64,000 nucleotides of DNA from Poa pratensis (lineage: Eukaryota > Streptophyta > Magnoliopsida > Poales > Poaceae), in contig CAMZMU010000027.1 of assembly GCA_947311845.1 (NCBI GenBank), positions 32,255,723-32,319,722 of the forward strand, in the 5' to 3' direction. The position numbers and the translations under genes are program-made. This document shows, piece by piece, positions 50,266 to 64,000 of the stretch (the stretch's first letter is position 1; each line of letters starts with the position of its first letter). The notes below the pieces were generated by a model that did not search any database, was not told where the DNA came from, and saw only the letters and a program-made list of their open reading frames with translations.

Positions 50266-51190
50266 AAGTTTTTGTTTTTTTTTGAAATGGAACTTATCCC
50301 AGCCACTGCATCAAAATGATGCATATGGAGGTTTGCACACATTACAGTTCGCGGATCACATTAGGTCGAAACATGTATCAACCAACGAAACAGACTAAAA
50401 CACAAATTATTCCTGAGCAAAATCCTATTATAAAACGCTTGCCTGATCGGTTATAAAAATCCTTGGCGACCATCTCCAACGTGTTGCACCCATAGGCCAT
50501 TGAATGTCGCTGCTCCTCTGGTTGGAGATAAGACCACGTACGTATCCAATGGGTAATCAACGATATAACCTACAGAAAGGATGGTTTTTTTGGCTTGTTA
50601 AAAACAAAATCATTACATACATTCCAAATTGAGCACATACTCCCACCCTAATGTGCTTTAAGTCTTTTTTTCAATCCTTTTAGCCAATTCCCAAACAAAT
50701 ATGATCTATCCTTCGGTGGGGCTAGATTAAAAAACATATGTACCAAACTATTTTAGCAAGTGGACATTCGAAGAAAATGTGTTGTATGGATTCTTCTTTA
50801 TCACTGAAGCAATATCACTTGTTTCCATTCCAATTTCTTTTAGCCAGATTATCTTTTGTTAAAATTACTTTACGTTAAAGAAATCAAATAAAAATATTAT
50901 TTTTCAGTGGTACTTCAATCTTACAAATGTACTTCCTTAGGAATCTATTTTGACCATTCAAAATATCTAAATACATAGATTTGACTGTGAACATGCCGGA
51001 GCTGGTTAACCTCCACACAAAGACGTATTGTTCATCCGTGAGATTAACCTGCATCAATCGTTCAACCAAATGTAGCCAATTGCCGCATTTATTTCCTGTG
51101 AGCAATATTGTATCAGAGTTTACCCACAGCACCACGTCCGTGGTAAACTCCGGTGCTTCCTCGTCCCGCTTCTCTAACACGCGGTTCGGT
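50266..51190 (-). mobile_element. LINE 3' end, spacer copy 3
   Basis: Minus strand 51180-50884 encodes the same zf-RVT-proximal peptide (WRLTSSGMFTVKSMYLDIL) as in the other two spacers. It is degenerate further on. Confidence 0.75.
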
Positions 51191-53186
51191 CAAGGCGTGA
51201 CCGACTGAATGTCGCAAGAACACACGCCTACCGATGAGCGATGAGCATCAAAATGTTGTTCCGAAAGAACATAATTGTTCTTGTGCTGAGTTACGTGGCG
51301 AGTGGCGACGATATCGTACTACTCCTACTTGCGAAGAGTTGTGTCATAGTACAACTAGTCTGTGTGTAATAGTGGTGTAGTACAAGGAATAACAAGAAGT
51401 AAAGTTTAGCTTTGAACATGGTGAAGCATTCCTCTGTACATAATTAACCAATCAAATTGGATTGGGTAAGTTAAGTAGCTATATATACATAGTCAAACTA
51501 ATTAACTAGTTAATCCTCTGCATTGATCTCTAATTAGCTAGCTAGCTATAATGTATGGCTACTCGTCGTAGCTAGTCTTCTCAGTCAAGAATCCGACATG
51601 AGCGGCTGCGAGTCCGCCGGTGACGGGAATATCCCCTGCCCGGTGGCCAGCATGGCCCTAGGGTCGAACTGGGTCTTTAGGCCCGTGAACCGTGCCCATC
51701 TCGCCGGGCCAAAATGGGCCTCCCACTCGGGCTGTGTCTTGTGGTTGGGCAGGTACTGCTTGGCGCCGATCCCCGCCTCGGAGCAGAAGTCGAGAATCTG
51801 ACGGTTCTGCCGCGCCAGCGCCTCGAGGCTTTGCGGCGCGCCGGGAAGCGCCGACCGTAGGAACGCCACTAGGTAGAACACCTCTTCGTCCGGCGTCCCC
51901 ACTGAGCTCCTCGGGTCCCACCTGCTCCACACAAAGTGAACATGTCTCCATCAGAATTCAGTTCCTCTTTTTATAACAGGCGTTAGCGGATCATCGAAAG
52001 GTTGGAGCAGAGTAAGAAAAGCAGCAATTTGAATTGATGATCAGTTAAAAAGAGGTTGGGCGCCGCTAACGCTGATCCTGGTGCGTCCTTTTTTGCGTTT
52101 ATAAGCATGTGAAAGTGACAACGCATGGGGCATTCATCAGTTCATGCCACTGAGACCCCAAAGAAAAGCAAAGCAAATTCTGACTGTGCCGCGCGGCCGT
52201 CGTGGTGTGGAAACGGATTAGAATATCTGGTCGGCGCAGGCCGGGAAATGTCCGGCTAACTGATGGCATGTCATGGCGGCACTAGCTAGCTAACAAGAAA
52301 TTCAGAGTAGAGGCTGTCACCCCAGTGCGCGATATGTCTGCGGCCATTCACCGATCACCAAGATCGCGGCGAAGGTGACGGCAATCGGGAAACTGATTAA
52401 GCAACGACCCCTGCGATATAATATAAATCTAGTGTGCACCACCTACGCAGTGTTGTGTCGCATGTGAGATCGATCGACAGGTTCGGGAGGACGGCGCCCG
52501 CCCGCCCGCCCGCCGTGGAACATGACCGGCTCGATCGTGTGCGTGTGGCATGTGGAAGGTGGATCATGCTTAATTGGGCGGTGATGAGCCGCCCTAGTTA
52601 GCTGCATATGGAGGACGGCGATGAGCCGATGAGCCCTAGTCGTGCATCGAACTGGCCAACTCACTTGTGATTACTTCATACTACTACATATAGAATGGTT
52701 GACTTGAATTGTTCAGAGAGGAAGGGAAGAATGGTAGGTGCGTTGACTTACTTGTGCTTGTTCATGGGGTAGATGAGGATGGGCCCGCCGGAGGTGCGGC
52801 TGCGGAGGATGCCGCGGAAGACGGCGCGGTGGAAGTCGGCGATGCGGGACGCCGGCACGAAGAGGTTCAGCCACGGGTGCGGCACCTCCCACATGCCCTT
52901 GCTGCGTAGCTTCAGCTCCGCCTTGTGCACGCGGTCAAGGAAGTCGACATACGGCAGGTCGGTCGTGAACACCGTGCCCGGGAGGAAGTTCAGGTCGCCC
53001 AGCAGCGCATCCACCTCCTGCATAATTAGTTTTGTTAGACTTGCGATTCAGTGCACTACTACAAAAACCATCAAGTCTAGTGGTCGATGATGCGAATGCT
53101 TCGCTAACGGAATTGCAGGATCTAGTATTACGTATGGCAAGATCTATATATCTAGTGTGCCCTGCATGTGGTGTCATCATATACTA

Positions 53187-53277
53187 CTCTCTCTGTTCCA
53201 ATTTACTAGAGATGTTACATGCATAGATACATCCACATGTGGTGCATAGCAAGTATATTAAATTGGAACATAGAGAG
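53187..53277. mobile_element. Stowaway MITE (91 bp) in intron 2 of E
   Basis: Ends CTCTCTCTGTTCCAATTTA and TAAATTGGAACATAGAGAG are flanked by TA (53185-53186, 53278-53279). Copy A lacks it at the homologous place (about 1827), giving an empty site. Confidence 0.85.
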
Positions 53278-53841
53278 TATTAATCTACACTGGGGTGGCC
53301 TCCAATAATTATGTAGTGCTACACTGAATAAGATTGCCTAAACCGCCCGTAACCAACTGAAAACATATATCGCCCAATGATTGGCTTAGGGGCCCTGATT
53401 AGCAGCAACAGTTAGTAGTATAGTAAGCTTGGAATTAAGAAATTCAGTCATAAGCAAATGTGACGGTCAGGAGAGGCAGCATTATTGGATCCATCGACAG
53501 GGAAAGGCGGTGAGGACGACAGGACATACCTGATCAACGGTGGCTGCGGTGGAGTCGTCGTAGTTCTTGGTGACCTCGAGGCAGTAGAGCACGCCGGTGT
53601 GCTGCTTGAGCGAGCCGAGCTTCACGGGGTTCTGCGGCGAGAAGAAGGAGGACCTCCAGTTGTTGATGAGGCCCTCGGCGGCGACCACGAAGCCTTCCAC
53701 GTAGTCGAACCGGCGACCGCCGTGGTGGGACGGCGAGATGAGCCGCTCCTGGTCCGCGGTGAACTCGGTGAAGTTGGAGTAGAGCGCCCGGATCCAGCGA
53801 ACCTGTTGCAGACAAACCAACGAAAAAGTGCGCGTGATTAT

Positions 53842-54275
53842 TCTGGTTCAGTGCGTCTATGCCAAGCAGGTCTGGCTCGGATGGTTGCATGAGGCAGGGA
53901 TTCAGCTGGCCGAACCCCAGGACACAAGCAACTTCGGAAATTGGTGGTGGGCGGCAAGAGAGCAAGTCGCGAAACCCGATAGAAGGAAGTTTGACACGCT
54001 TGTAACCCTGACGGCTTGGATGCTTTGGAAACAAAGGAACTTCAGAGTCTTTGGAAATGAGAGAGAACAATGTGGAGTAGTGGTACTGATGAGAGGAGTT
54101 TAACACCTGGGAGTTAGCTAGAGTGGGAGGAGGAGTTAGTGGAGCGAGAGAGTAGGCTTAGGAGTTGGTGTGGAGTTGTAGCCGGCCAAATTGTGTGCAG
54201 TTTGGTCGGTATCTTGTAAATTGATTCCCTTCTATAAAACTATGGTATGCCATTGGCATACCCGTTAGCGTTAAA
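53842..54275 (+). mobile_element. LINE 3' tail in intron 1 of E
   Basis: The plus strand encodes CVYAKQVWLGWL, then FDTLVTLTAWMLWKQRNFRVF, the C-terminal zf-RVT type tail of plant LINEs. It is followed by a 3' untranslated part. It interrupts sequence contiguous in introns of A and C (GTGCGCATGATTAAAATC on the opposite strand). Transcription runs antisense to E. It is a different LINE family from the one in the spacers. Confidence 0.75.
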
Positions 54276-54485
54276 ATCATTGGTCAAGCTGCTGACGAGG
54301 CTGCTGCATGATATCAGCCTTGATCACGTACGGCCTAATAGCTAATTAGCGCGGATTTAGTCAGCTTATTAGTATTATAAGCTAGTTGCATGAGGGAGAA
54401 TGTGTACAGGATCTTGTGGGAGATCGCGTGAGCTAACCGAAACAAACATACATTACTGTTTTGTAGTGCTAGATATATACAAGAC

Positions 54486-54651
54486 CAGTGGCGGACCTAG
54501 GATATTTAGAAGCCCGGGCAAACAGTAAATTAAGGGCTTAGAATGATATTTTTTAGACTAAGCAAACAGTAAATACTGTACGAATACACTACTCCGGTCG
54601 GCCGGAAGCCCGGGCAAGCGCCGGGTAACAGGGGCGCTGCGTCCGCCCCTG
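54486..54651. mobile_element. hAT-type MITE (166 bp) in intron 1 of E
   Basis: The left end CAGTGGCGGACCTAGG and right end TGCGTCCGCCCCTG are inverted. The flanks TACAAGAC and TAACAAGAC fit an 8-bp duplication with one base gained. Copies A, C and D lack it. Confidence 0.75.
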
Positions 54652-55347
54652 TAACAAGACTAAATTGGTCAGCAAGACACAAGTTGGTCGACCACCTGAC
54701 CATGATGCATAAACTACTAACAATGTTTGCTCGAAACTTTTTCGTGGGTGGACTTTGAACGCTAATATGTCGACCTAACAGACCGCTCTAAACTGTTGTA
54801 ACAAACGGTGAAGATTATGACTAACATACGTGTCGTGCATCCTGAAAGCTCCTCAAGACGGACGAGTCAAATTATTGCTCAATCAGATGTATGTAGACAT
54901 ATTATATAGTGCTAGATACATCTGATTTAGCGAAAATTTATATTGACTAGAAAGACCAACTGTTGAAGCAAATAAAGGCGAGATTAAGGCTAACATACGT
55001 GTCGTGCAGCCCGTAAGCTGCTCGAGACGGATGTGTCGACCGGCTATAATAAGCAAACACGTTTGGTTTGGCCTTATCGGTATCTCTATCGGTTGGTTGA
55101 CATGTGGTAATTTTGTGTGTGGGGGTACCTAACAATGGAGGTCGCCACCCGCGTGAACTGGGGCGCCTTCCACTTGCATGGCTAGTGTTGAGTTCCCCAT
55201 TGGGCCATTGAAATTAGTCGGGAAAGCGAGGGCGGTGACATAGAAAGAACAAGATGGATATCGCGTCGTGTGGAGTGAGAGGGAGATGGAAAGTGAAAGG
55301 CGCACGAGATGCTCGATCGTCGACTACCACAGCGGGCAGCTGGATTA

Positions 55348-57846
<2,499 letters not shown>

Positions 57847-58041
57847 GCGGGTGTAGGCCGCCCGGACAAGCGCGGCAACGTCGCCGGCGTCGCGCGGGTG
57901 GTACACGGCCAGCGGCTCCGCGCGGGTAAAGCCCCCGAAGTCGCCGGACGCCTCCCGGAGGTCGGCCGGGTCGAAGCTCAGCCGCCCGCCGTCCGCGTCG
58001 CCGCCCACGCCTAGCTGGAAGAAGAAGTACAGCCACTCCAT

Positions 58042-58760
58042 AGAAACTTTCGAGAGGAGATCAACTCCGAACCAAAAGAAAGACGATCCCCTCCGTATCT
58101 TGACCGGCTTTTGATGAGGGTGCGCCTCATCTCACTGCATTCCGTCGCCGCATGCATGCATGCAGCAGATGGTGAGAATCCAAATTTCCAATCAGCACTA
58201 CACCCCGCCTAAAGTGCACCATAGAAAAGTAACACCGCACATACCAGCTTCTTTTAGATCGGGCATTTACCAAAGTACTACGTGCTACCCAGATCTTCAT
58301 CTTATACTATAAAAGGATTCAGGTACTGCTGTAGCATGCAGCAGATGTCCTCAAGATATCGGTCTCAGAGTGTTAGTATACTCCTACGGTCCTACAGTAC
58401 AAGAAATCAAATGAGTACAGTGTCTTGGTACTGTTCTTCCACGCCCACGATATATGGCCTGATCTAGCAGTAGTTTAGCTCGTCAGCCGTGTAGCTAGGC
58501 TGAACGGCGGAGACGAGTAAAGCGCCGCGCGCAGCCACGTGGCTGATTGCACAGGATCGCACTGAGATACGCTCGCCTCTTTTGCTTTCTGCTCGTATCG
58601 TATCGTATCGTATCGTATCGGGCACCAGTTTTCAGCGGCCATGGGTTTGGACACGCGAGGACATGGTTTTTTGTTGCTTTGGGATGGCCAGCATGTGAGG
58701 CAGCAACGCAACGTGGCAGATCAGTTCCTTGCTCGTGGACGATCCACTCGACTTTTGTTC
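58042..58760. other. Upstream region of E with TATCG microsatellite
   Basis: Homologous to 14680-15058 and 15362-15740 upstream of D. The core promoter seen in C and D is absent because of the deletion. About five TATCG units lie at 58594-58620, against one in D. No gene is seen. Confidence 0.65.
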
Positions 58761-59000
58761 GAAAAGATATAGCAATGTATTATATTTATTATTGTTTATG
58801 TTTTCCATTTCATTTTTCACAGAATTATCCATTCTTAAATTTCATTGTTACGTGGGATTTCTTTTATTTGTTGAAATTTTCATTTTGCATATTTGGATTT
58901 ACCGGAATTACCATGGTTTCTTCCCTTCATCCATATATGCCTTTTAGCTTCAGGTTTGGGTTTCTTTTATTTGTGTTTTGCTTGGCCGGCCGCATGTGTG
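58761..59000. other. AT-rich linker
   Basis: No feature recognised. Homology with the D upstream region has ended. Confidence 0.4.
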
Positions 59001-59004
59001 AGAC

Positions 59005-59150
59005 CAGACTGAAGATTGAATAGAACTATTGCTTGTATTGATTTGATCGATATTACATTGTATATATAGTACATGTGATCCCAACCGACATATGATCCCA
59101 ACCGACATAGGTTAGGGTTTTAGCTATACTAGTCCTATACGGAGACGTAT
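59005..59150 (-). repeat. Possible 3' LTR of the Copia element
   Basis: On the minus strand it follows the stop codon and a GCGGGGGGG purine tract. It begins TATTGACGGATACGTCTCCG and contains TACTATATATACAATG. No second LTR exists in the window to set the borders. Confidence 0.4.
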
Positions 59151-62100
59151 CCGTCAATACCCCCCCGCAGTGTCGACGTCGGGTGGCACGATGTTGAGCC
59201 TGGAGCGTATATCTGTGAATGGTGCAGTCGGCAGTCCTTTGGTGAAGATATCAGCGAACTGAGCACTGGTTGGAACATGAAGAACTCGAACTTCACCAAG
59301 AGCAACTTTCTCGCGGACGAAATGAATGTCGATTTCAATGTGCTTCGCTCGCCGATGATGAACAGGGTTGGCCGCCATATAAACTGCTGAGATGTTGTCA
59401 CAATAGACAATAGTAGCTCGATCTATAGGCCGGTGAAGCTCAGTGAGAAGTTGTCGAAGCCAAATCGATTCAGCCACGGCATGCGCAACGGATCTGTATT
59501 CTGCTTCAGCCGAAGACCGAGAAACTGTAACCTGTCTTTTGGAGGACCATGAAACAAGATTATCACCCAAATAAACACAATAGGCGGAAGTAGATCTTCG
59601 AGTATCTGGACAACCTGCCCAGTCTGCATCAGAGTAAGCTGTCAAACTAGTGGGAGAGGAAGAATTGAGAAGAAGACCATGATCGAGAGTGCCTTTGAGA
59701 TATCGGAGTATACGTTTGACATGGTTTTAATGTGGAAGACGAGGATCATGCATGTACAAGCACGCTTGTTGGACAGAATAAGAAATGTCTGGACGAGTGA
59801 GGGTGGCATATTGAAGAGCTCCGGTGATGCTGCGATAGATGCTGGGGTCTGAAATAGGATCTCCATCGGCAGATAGTTTAGAGCCAACATCAGCTGGTGG
59901 TTTGGAGGGCTGGCAGTCAGACATGCCAGCACGATGCAAGAGATCGACAATGTATTGGTGTTGGGAGAGAAAAAGTGTGTCGGTGGAGCGAGAGACCGAG
60001 ATGCCAAGAAAGTGATGAAGCGAACCAAGATCAGTCATGGAGAATTCTCGATTAAGAGAGGAGATGATTTGTTGTAAGAAGGAATCGGAGGAGGCTGTAA
60101 GAACAATGTCATCAACATAAAGAAGAAGATAGGCAGTATTTTTCTGAGAGCGAAGAATGAATAGAGATGAATCAGATTTGGAGGAGGTGAAACCCAATGT
60201 GTGAATAAAAGTGACAAAGCGTTGGAACCACGCCCGGGGAGCTTGTTTGAGCCCATACAAGGATTTGTGAAGGAGACAAACTAGGTCAGAAGAGGAGGGG
60301 TGCTCGAAACCGAAAGGCTGTTGACAGTAAACAGTTTCGTTGAGATTGCCGTGAAGAAATGTGTTTTTAACATCGAGTTGGTGAATAGGCCACGAGGAGG
60401 AAACAACAATACTAAGAACGACACGAATGGTACTAGGCTTAACAACAGGAGAAAAAGTTTCGTCAAAATCAACACCATGCTGTTGAGAGAAGCCGCGGCA
60501 TACCCAGCGTGCCTTGTAGCATGCAAGAGTGCCGTCGGCATGAAATTTGTGGCGGAATACCCATTTGCCAGTGACAACGTTAGCATTGGAGGGTTTTGGC
60601 ACAAGAGTCCAGGTTTGGTTTTGAATTAGCGCGGTGTACTCATCACGCATCGCAGCACTCCAAAGAGGATCGAGCAAGGCACACTTATAGGAGGTTGGAA
60701 TAGGTGAAATAGAAGGTGTAGCCGTAAGGTTTAGTTTGCGAACAGGTAGATGAAATCCACGTTTTCCACGAGTGCGCATTGTGTGATCGTTTTGGGGAAT
60801 AGAGACGGAGACAGCATGTGTAGGTATAGGCTGATTAGCAAGAGGAGAAAAGGATCGGGAGTTATTGGCTGTCGTGGCAGAGAGATCATCAGAAGGTGTT
60901 GTCGCGACAGACTGTGGTGAAGCGGGTGAGGTCGCGGCTCCGGTAGCGTCTGGCGTGGCAGAAATATTGGCCCCGGCATTGGATGGTGCGGAAGGTGTGG
61001 GGTGTGGTGATATGGGTGGAAGAGAGGACATCAGGGGAGAGCGACGTGGAGGTGTGGGGGCTGGGGATGATGGTGGCTTAGGTTGATCAGAGGCATAGGG
61101 GAAAACGTTTTCATCGAATGTGACATGGCGAGAGTGTAGAACACGTCCGGAGGATGGATCATAGCAGCGAGAACCCTTGTGGTCATCAGATGGGCCAAGA
61201 TAGATACATGGGAGAGAACGAGGTTCGAGTTTGTTTTTAGTGGTAGCGGTGATATTTGGAAAACACAGGCAGTCGAAGACGCGAAGAGAAGAGTAATCAG
61301 GATGGTCAAGAAAAGGGATTGGAAAGGGGTGTAAAGGGGACAGGTTTTGGTGGGGCGGATGTTGAGGAGAAAGGTGGCTGTGCGGAGAGCTTCTGGCCAA
61401 AAAGTAGTGGGTAGCGAGGCTTGAATTAGTAAAGTTCGAAGAATATCATTGATGGATCGAAGAGAACGTTCAGCTTTTCCGTTTTGGGGAGATGTATAAG
61501 GGCAAGAAAATCGTAGAAGGGTGCCTATCGAGAGAAAGAAGTCACGATTGCGTATGTTGTCAAACTCCCGTCCATTATCACATTGAACAAAGTGTATTGG
61601 AAGGCCGAAGTGCACAAGAGCATATTGACGAAAGTTTACAAAAATTGTGTGAACGTCAGATTTGGCACGAAGAGGGAACGTCCATATATAATGAGAATAA
61701 TCATCTAGAATAACAAGGTAGTACTTAAATCCGGAAACACTAGGGATAGGCGACGTCCATAAATCACAATGTAAAAGCTCAAAAGGAAAAGAACTAACGG
61801 TTGTTGATGTGCTAAAAGGTAACCTAACATGTTTGCCACATTGACATGCCGTACATAGAGAAGAATCATGAGACGAGCTAGATCTAGGGATAAAAAATTC
61901 TTGAAGGAGGGATGACAATGTAGTGTGATTGGGATGTCCAAGCCGACGATGCCAGAGGTTGACGGATGCGTGCAGTGCATGAGGAGTCGAGGAAGGCGCG
62001 CCATGAAGTGGATAAAGATCACCCAAGCTATGGTAGTGAGCCAGGACCGTACCGGTGGTCAGATCCTTCACAGATAAACCAATAGGGTCAAACTCTAGGG

Positions 62101-63505
62101 AAACTGAATTATCAATAGTAAACTGTCGAACAGAGATGAGATTTTTGATTAAAGATGGAGCAACTAGAATGTTACGAAGCATAAAATTGTGATTTGTGGA
62201 AGGAATATAAGAGTGACCGGTGCATGTAATAGGGATAGATGAGCCATTGCCTACAACTATGAAGGAAAAGGGTGAAGGAGAAAAAGAAGACAATGAATTC
62301 ATATTTGCAGACATATGGGAAGATGCACCAGAATCAAAGATCCATTCCATACCTTCGTTGTTCAGGGTGAAGTTGTTCATTGCAGCGATGAAGGCCGCCT
62401 GATCCCATGTTGGTGGTGTAGAGGGAGCAGGTGGCGCAGGGGCTGACGGCGGCGTCATGTAGGTTAGAGCTGGGGGCACACCATGCATGTAGGGGGTGGT
62501 AGATGAACCAGCAGTGTAGCCCGTTGGTGCACCATAGTAGGTGGATGGCGGCGTTGAGGAGCCGTACGTGGGGTGCGCCATGTAGACATGCGAAGGTGGG
62601 CGTGAACTGAGCGGTCCGGGAGCTCCTGTCGAGGGGTGCATGCCGGGACTCCATGTGCCCGTGTAGGCGGGCGGAGCACCATAGGGGGACGGTGCGGTCC
62701 ATGGCATTGGCCAGGCCTGAACCAGACCAGTCCAGGGATCATGCGGCGGATAATACGCCGGCGTAGTAGTAGGCGCAACCGGCGATGGGGCATGTGTTGA
62801 TGAAGAAGCACCGCCAGAGGTAGAGGCACCGGTGCGAGGCTACAGTGGTCGATACATCGGGTTCTTGCCACGATAGTTCGGACTTGGACGCCAGCCCGAG
62901 GGAGGCTGTGGTGTTGGCAAGAGGGCGGGGGCCGTAGGAGCCGCAGGTGGAGCCGCACGTGGAGCGGAGGGTCGAGCGCCGGCATGAAAGAGTTGCTGCG
63001 GGCGAGCGGCTTTGCGAGCTTGCGTCTGTGCTTCGAGCTGCAGCATGGAGCGGACGTCGGCGAAGGAAGGGCGTGGCCGCATCATGGGGATGAAGGCGAT
63101 CTGCTTGTCAAATTGCTCGTCGAGCCCGACGAGAAGGGCGTTGATGAGGGTGCGATCGTCCACCGGATCGCCGAGCTCACGAAGCTCATCGCCAATGGCC
63201 TTCAGGCGTTGACAGAAGACAGTGACCGTCGAGTCCCCTTGGGTGGTGGTGCGAAGCTCGGTATGTAGGGTGTTGATCCGGGCATCACTGTTGTCCTGGA
63301 AGAGTTGGCGTAGGGAATTTGCATTGCTCGATCGCACGTTGTGGATCTCGCTTGCAATGATCAAGTGCATGCCGACGTACGCCGCTCCGCTGCATGCGTT
63401 GCGCCCGCGCCGTGCCGAGAGCTGTGTGTAGGTATACGTGCGTCGCTCTGCTTGCAGCCGAGTTAATGCGCGCTTTGCTGCTGCGGCGTTGCCCATTGCT
63501 TGCAC
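59151..63505 (-). mobile_element. Copia retrotransposon, 5'-truncated and degenerate
   Basis: Domains on the minus strand in order: gag (63505-62840, UBN2-like LRQLFQDNSDARINTLHTEL), protease (DSGASSHM near 62335), integrase (LWHRRLGH, CTACQCGKH, CDLWTS, CDNGREFDN, GKAERSLR; about 61950-61440), reverse transcriptase (KWVFRHKFHADG, QLDVKNTFLHG, YVDDIVLTAS; about 60640-60050), and RNase H (SDADWAGC, SSAEAEYRSV; 59645-59154). Lesions: TAG after MYRPL at 62840, a frameshift near 61310-61400, and TAA after DPRLPH at 59727. The gag N-terminus, primer site and 5' LTR are missing. No CCHC knuckle was seen. The order PR-INT-RT-RH identifies Copia. It cannot be autonomous. Confidence 0.93.
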
Positions 63506-63549
63506 GAAGTTGAAACACGTGCATATATATAGCAGAAATATGAGCGTTA

Positions 63550-63708
63550 CTCACTCCGTTCCCAAATATAAGATGTTTTAGGTGTTACACATGTTGTATA
63601 CATGTACATTAAAATAAGTGAACATGCATATTAAAACATGTCTAAATACATTTGTGTACATGTGTATGGACAAAGTCTAAAACATCTTATATTGTGTAAC
63701 GGAGGGAG
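63550..63708. mobile_element. Stowaway MITE (159 bp)
   Basis: Ends CTCACTCCGTTCCCAAATAT and GTAACGGAGGGAG are flanked by TA (63548-63549, 63709-63710). The stem has AAGATGTTTTAG / CTAAAACATCTT. Confidence 0.85.
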
Positions 63709-63717
63709 TACTAGTTA

Positions 63718-63851
63718 CTCTCTTCATTTTTTAATATAAGATGTTTTAGCATTTATCCACATGTACATTAAACAAATGTAAGTACACATGTTTTAGTGTG
63801 TATGTTCACTCAGTTTAGAATGCATCTAAACAATAGGTAGAATGGAAGGAG
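63718..63851. mobile_element. Second, related Stowaway-like MITE
   Basis: CTCTCTTCATTTTTTAATAT follows TA, and AGAATGGAAGGAG precedes TA at 63852-63853. It shares AAGATGTTTTAG with its neighbour. The two lie nine bases apart. Confidence 0.7.
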
Positions 63852-63884
63852 TAGTAGTTGGGACCAAATATACGATGTGCATAA

Positions 63885-64000
63885 ATATGTCATACGTCAC
63901 GATTGTCGTCTTGGCCTCCAGAAGTGTGTCTGCATGCGAGATGTGACCTCGTTGGAACGCCGATCGATCTCTTGCCGAAACGCCCCGCCAAGGGACGTCA
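63885..64000 (-). repeat. Dispersed repeat end, cut by window edge
   Basis: On the minus strand TGACGTCCCTTGGCGGGGCG ... CAAGAGATCGATCGGCGTTC matches 33320-33410 and 40605-40700, and in the other sense 18625-18690. Confidence 0.65.

Larger units (their letters stand above)
49515..51584. repeat. Convergent-pair spacer, copy 3 of 3
   Basis: Almost identical to 7558-9630, lying between C (+) and E (-). It contains the 122-bp MITE (50141-50262) and the LINE tail. No host gene is seen. Confidence 0.85.

Overview
The window is nuclear DNA of a grass. Dense Stowaway MITEs, Copia, CACTA, hAT, MULE and Helitron remnants, and the protein type, fit Triticeae (wheat/Aegilops/barley group). The only host genes I recognise are copies of a secreted cytokinin oxidase/dehydrogenase, CKX. 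They look like the CKX2 clade, the rice Gn1a/OsCKX2 type; the clade is inferred from memory of the family. Each full copy has four exons of about 741-762, 273, 266 and 337 bp in conserved phases.

Layout. 1-3341: copy A (+), cut by the window edge just after its FAD-linkage motif and otherwise intact. 3342-5502: spacer with MITEs and a LINE tail. 5503-6722: 3' fragment B (-). 6750-7557: 3' fragment B' (+), joined head-to-head to B. 7558-9630: second copy of the spacer. 9631-14088: full-length pseudogene D (-) with two stops and a frameshift. 14089-15740: promoter and upstream region of D with a solo LTR. 15740-43700: 28 kb without a recognisable gene. It holds a hAT inside a MITE, a 4.66 kb Helitron with a readable empty site, a second Helitron-like element, an 844-bp tandem array, a CACTA end, retroposons, and two long paralogous repeat segments. 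43700-49514: copy C (+), with promoter and TATA box, a MULE in intron 2 and a one-base frameshift near the C-terminus. 49515-51584: third copy of the spacer. 51585-58041: pseudogene E (-), with promoter and signal-peptide region deleted and a young non-autonomous LTR element in exon 1. 59000-63505: 5'-truncated, degenerate Copia element (-). 63550-64000: MITEs and a dispersed repeat.

Logic of the locus. The duplicating unit is a convergent pair (forward CKX, about 2.1 kb LINE-bearing spacer, reverse CKX), seen three times as A/B, B'/D and C/E. The members were then damaged independently by point lesions, inversion/deletion, MULE and LTR insertion, and partial gene conversion. Copy A (5' part unseen) is the only member with no visible lesion. 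Copy C keeps promoter, signal peptide and FAD-binding exons but loses the conserved C-terminal motif. The products would oxidatively remove isoprenoid side chains from cytokinins in the apoplast or secretory path. The inverted arrangement of transcribed-looking fragments also makes small-RNA production a testable possibility.
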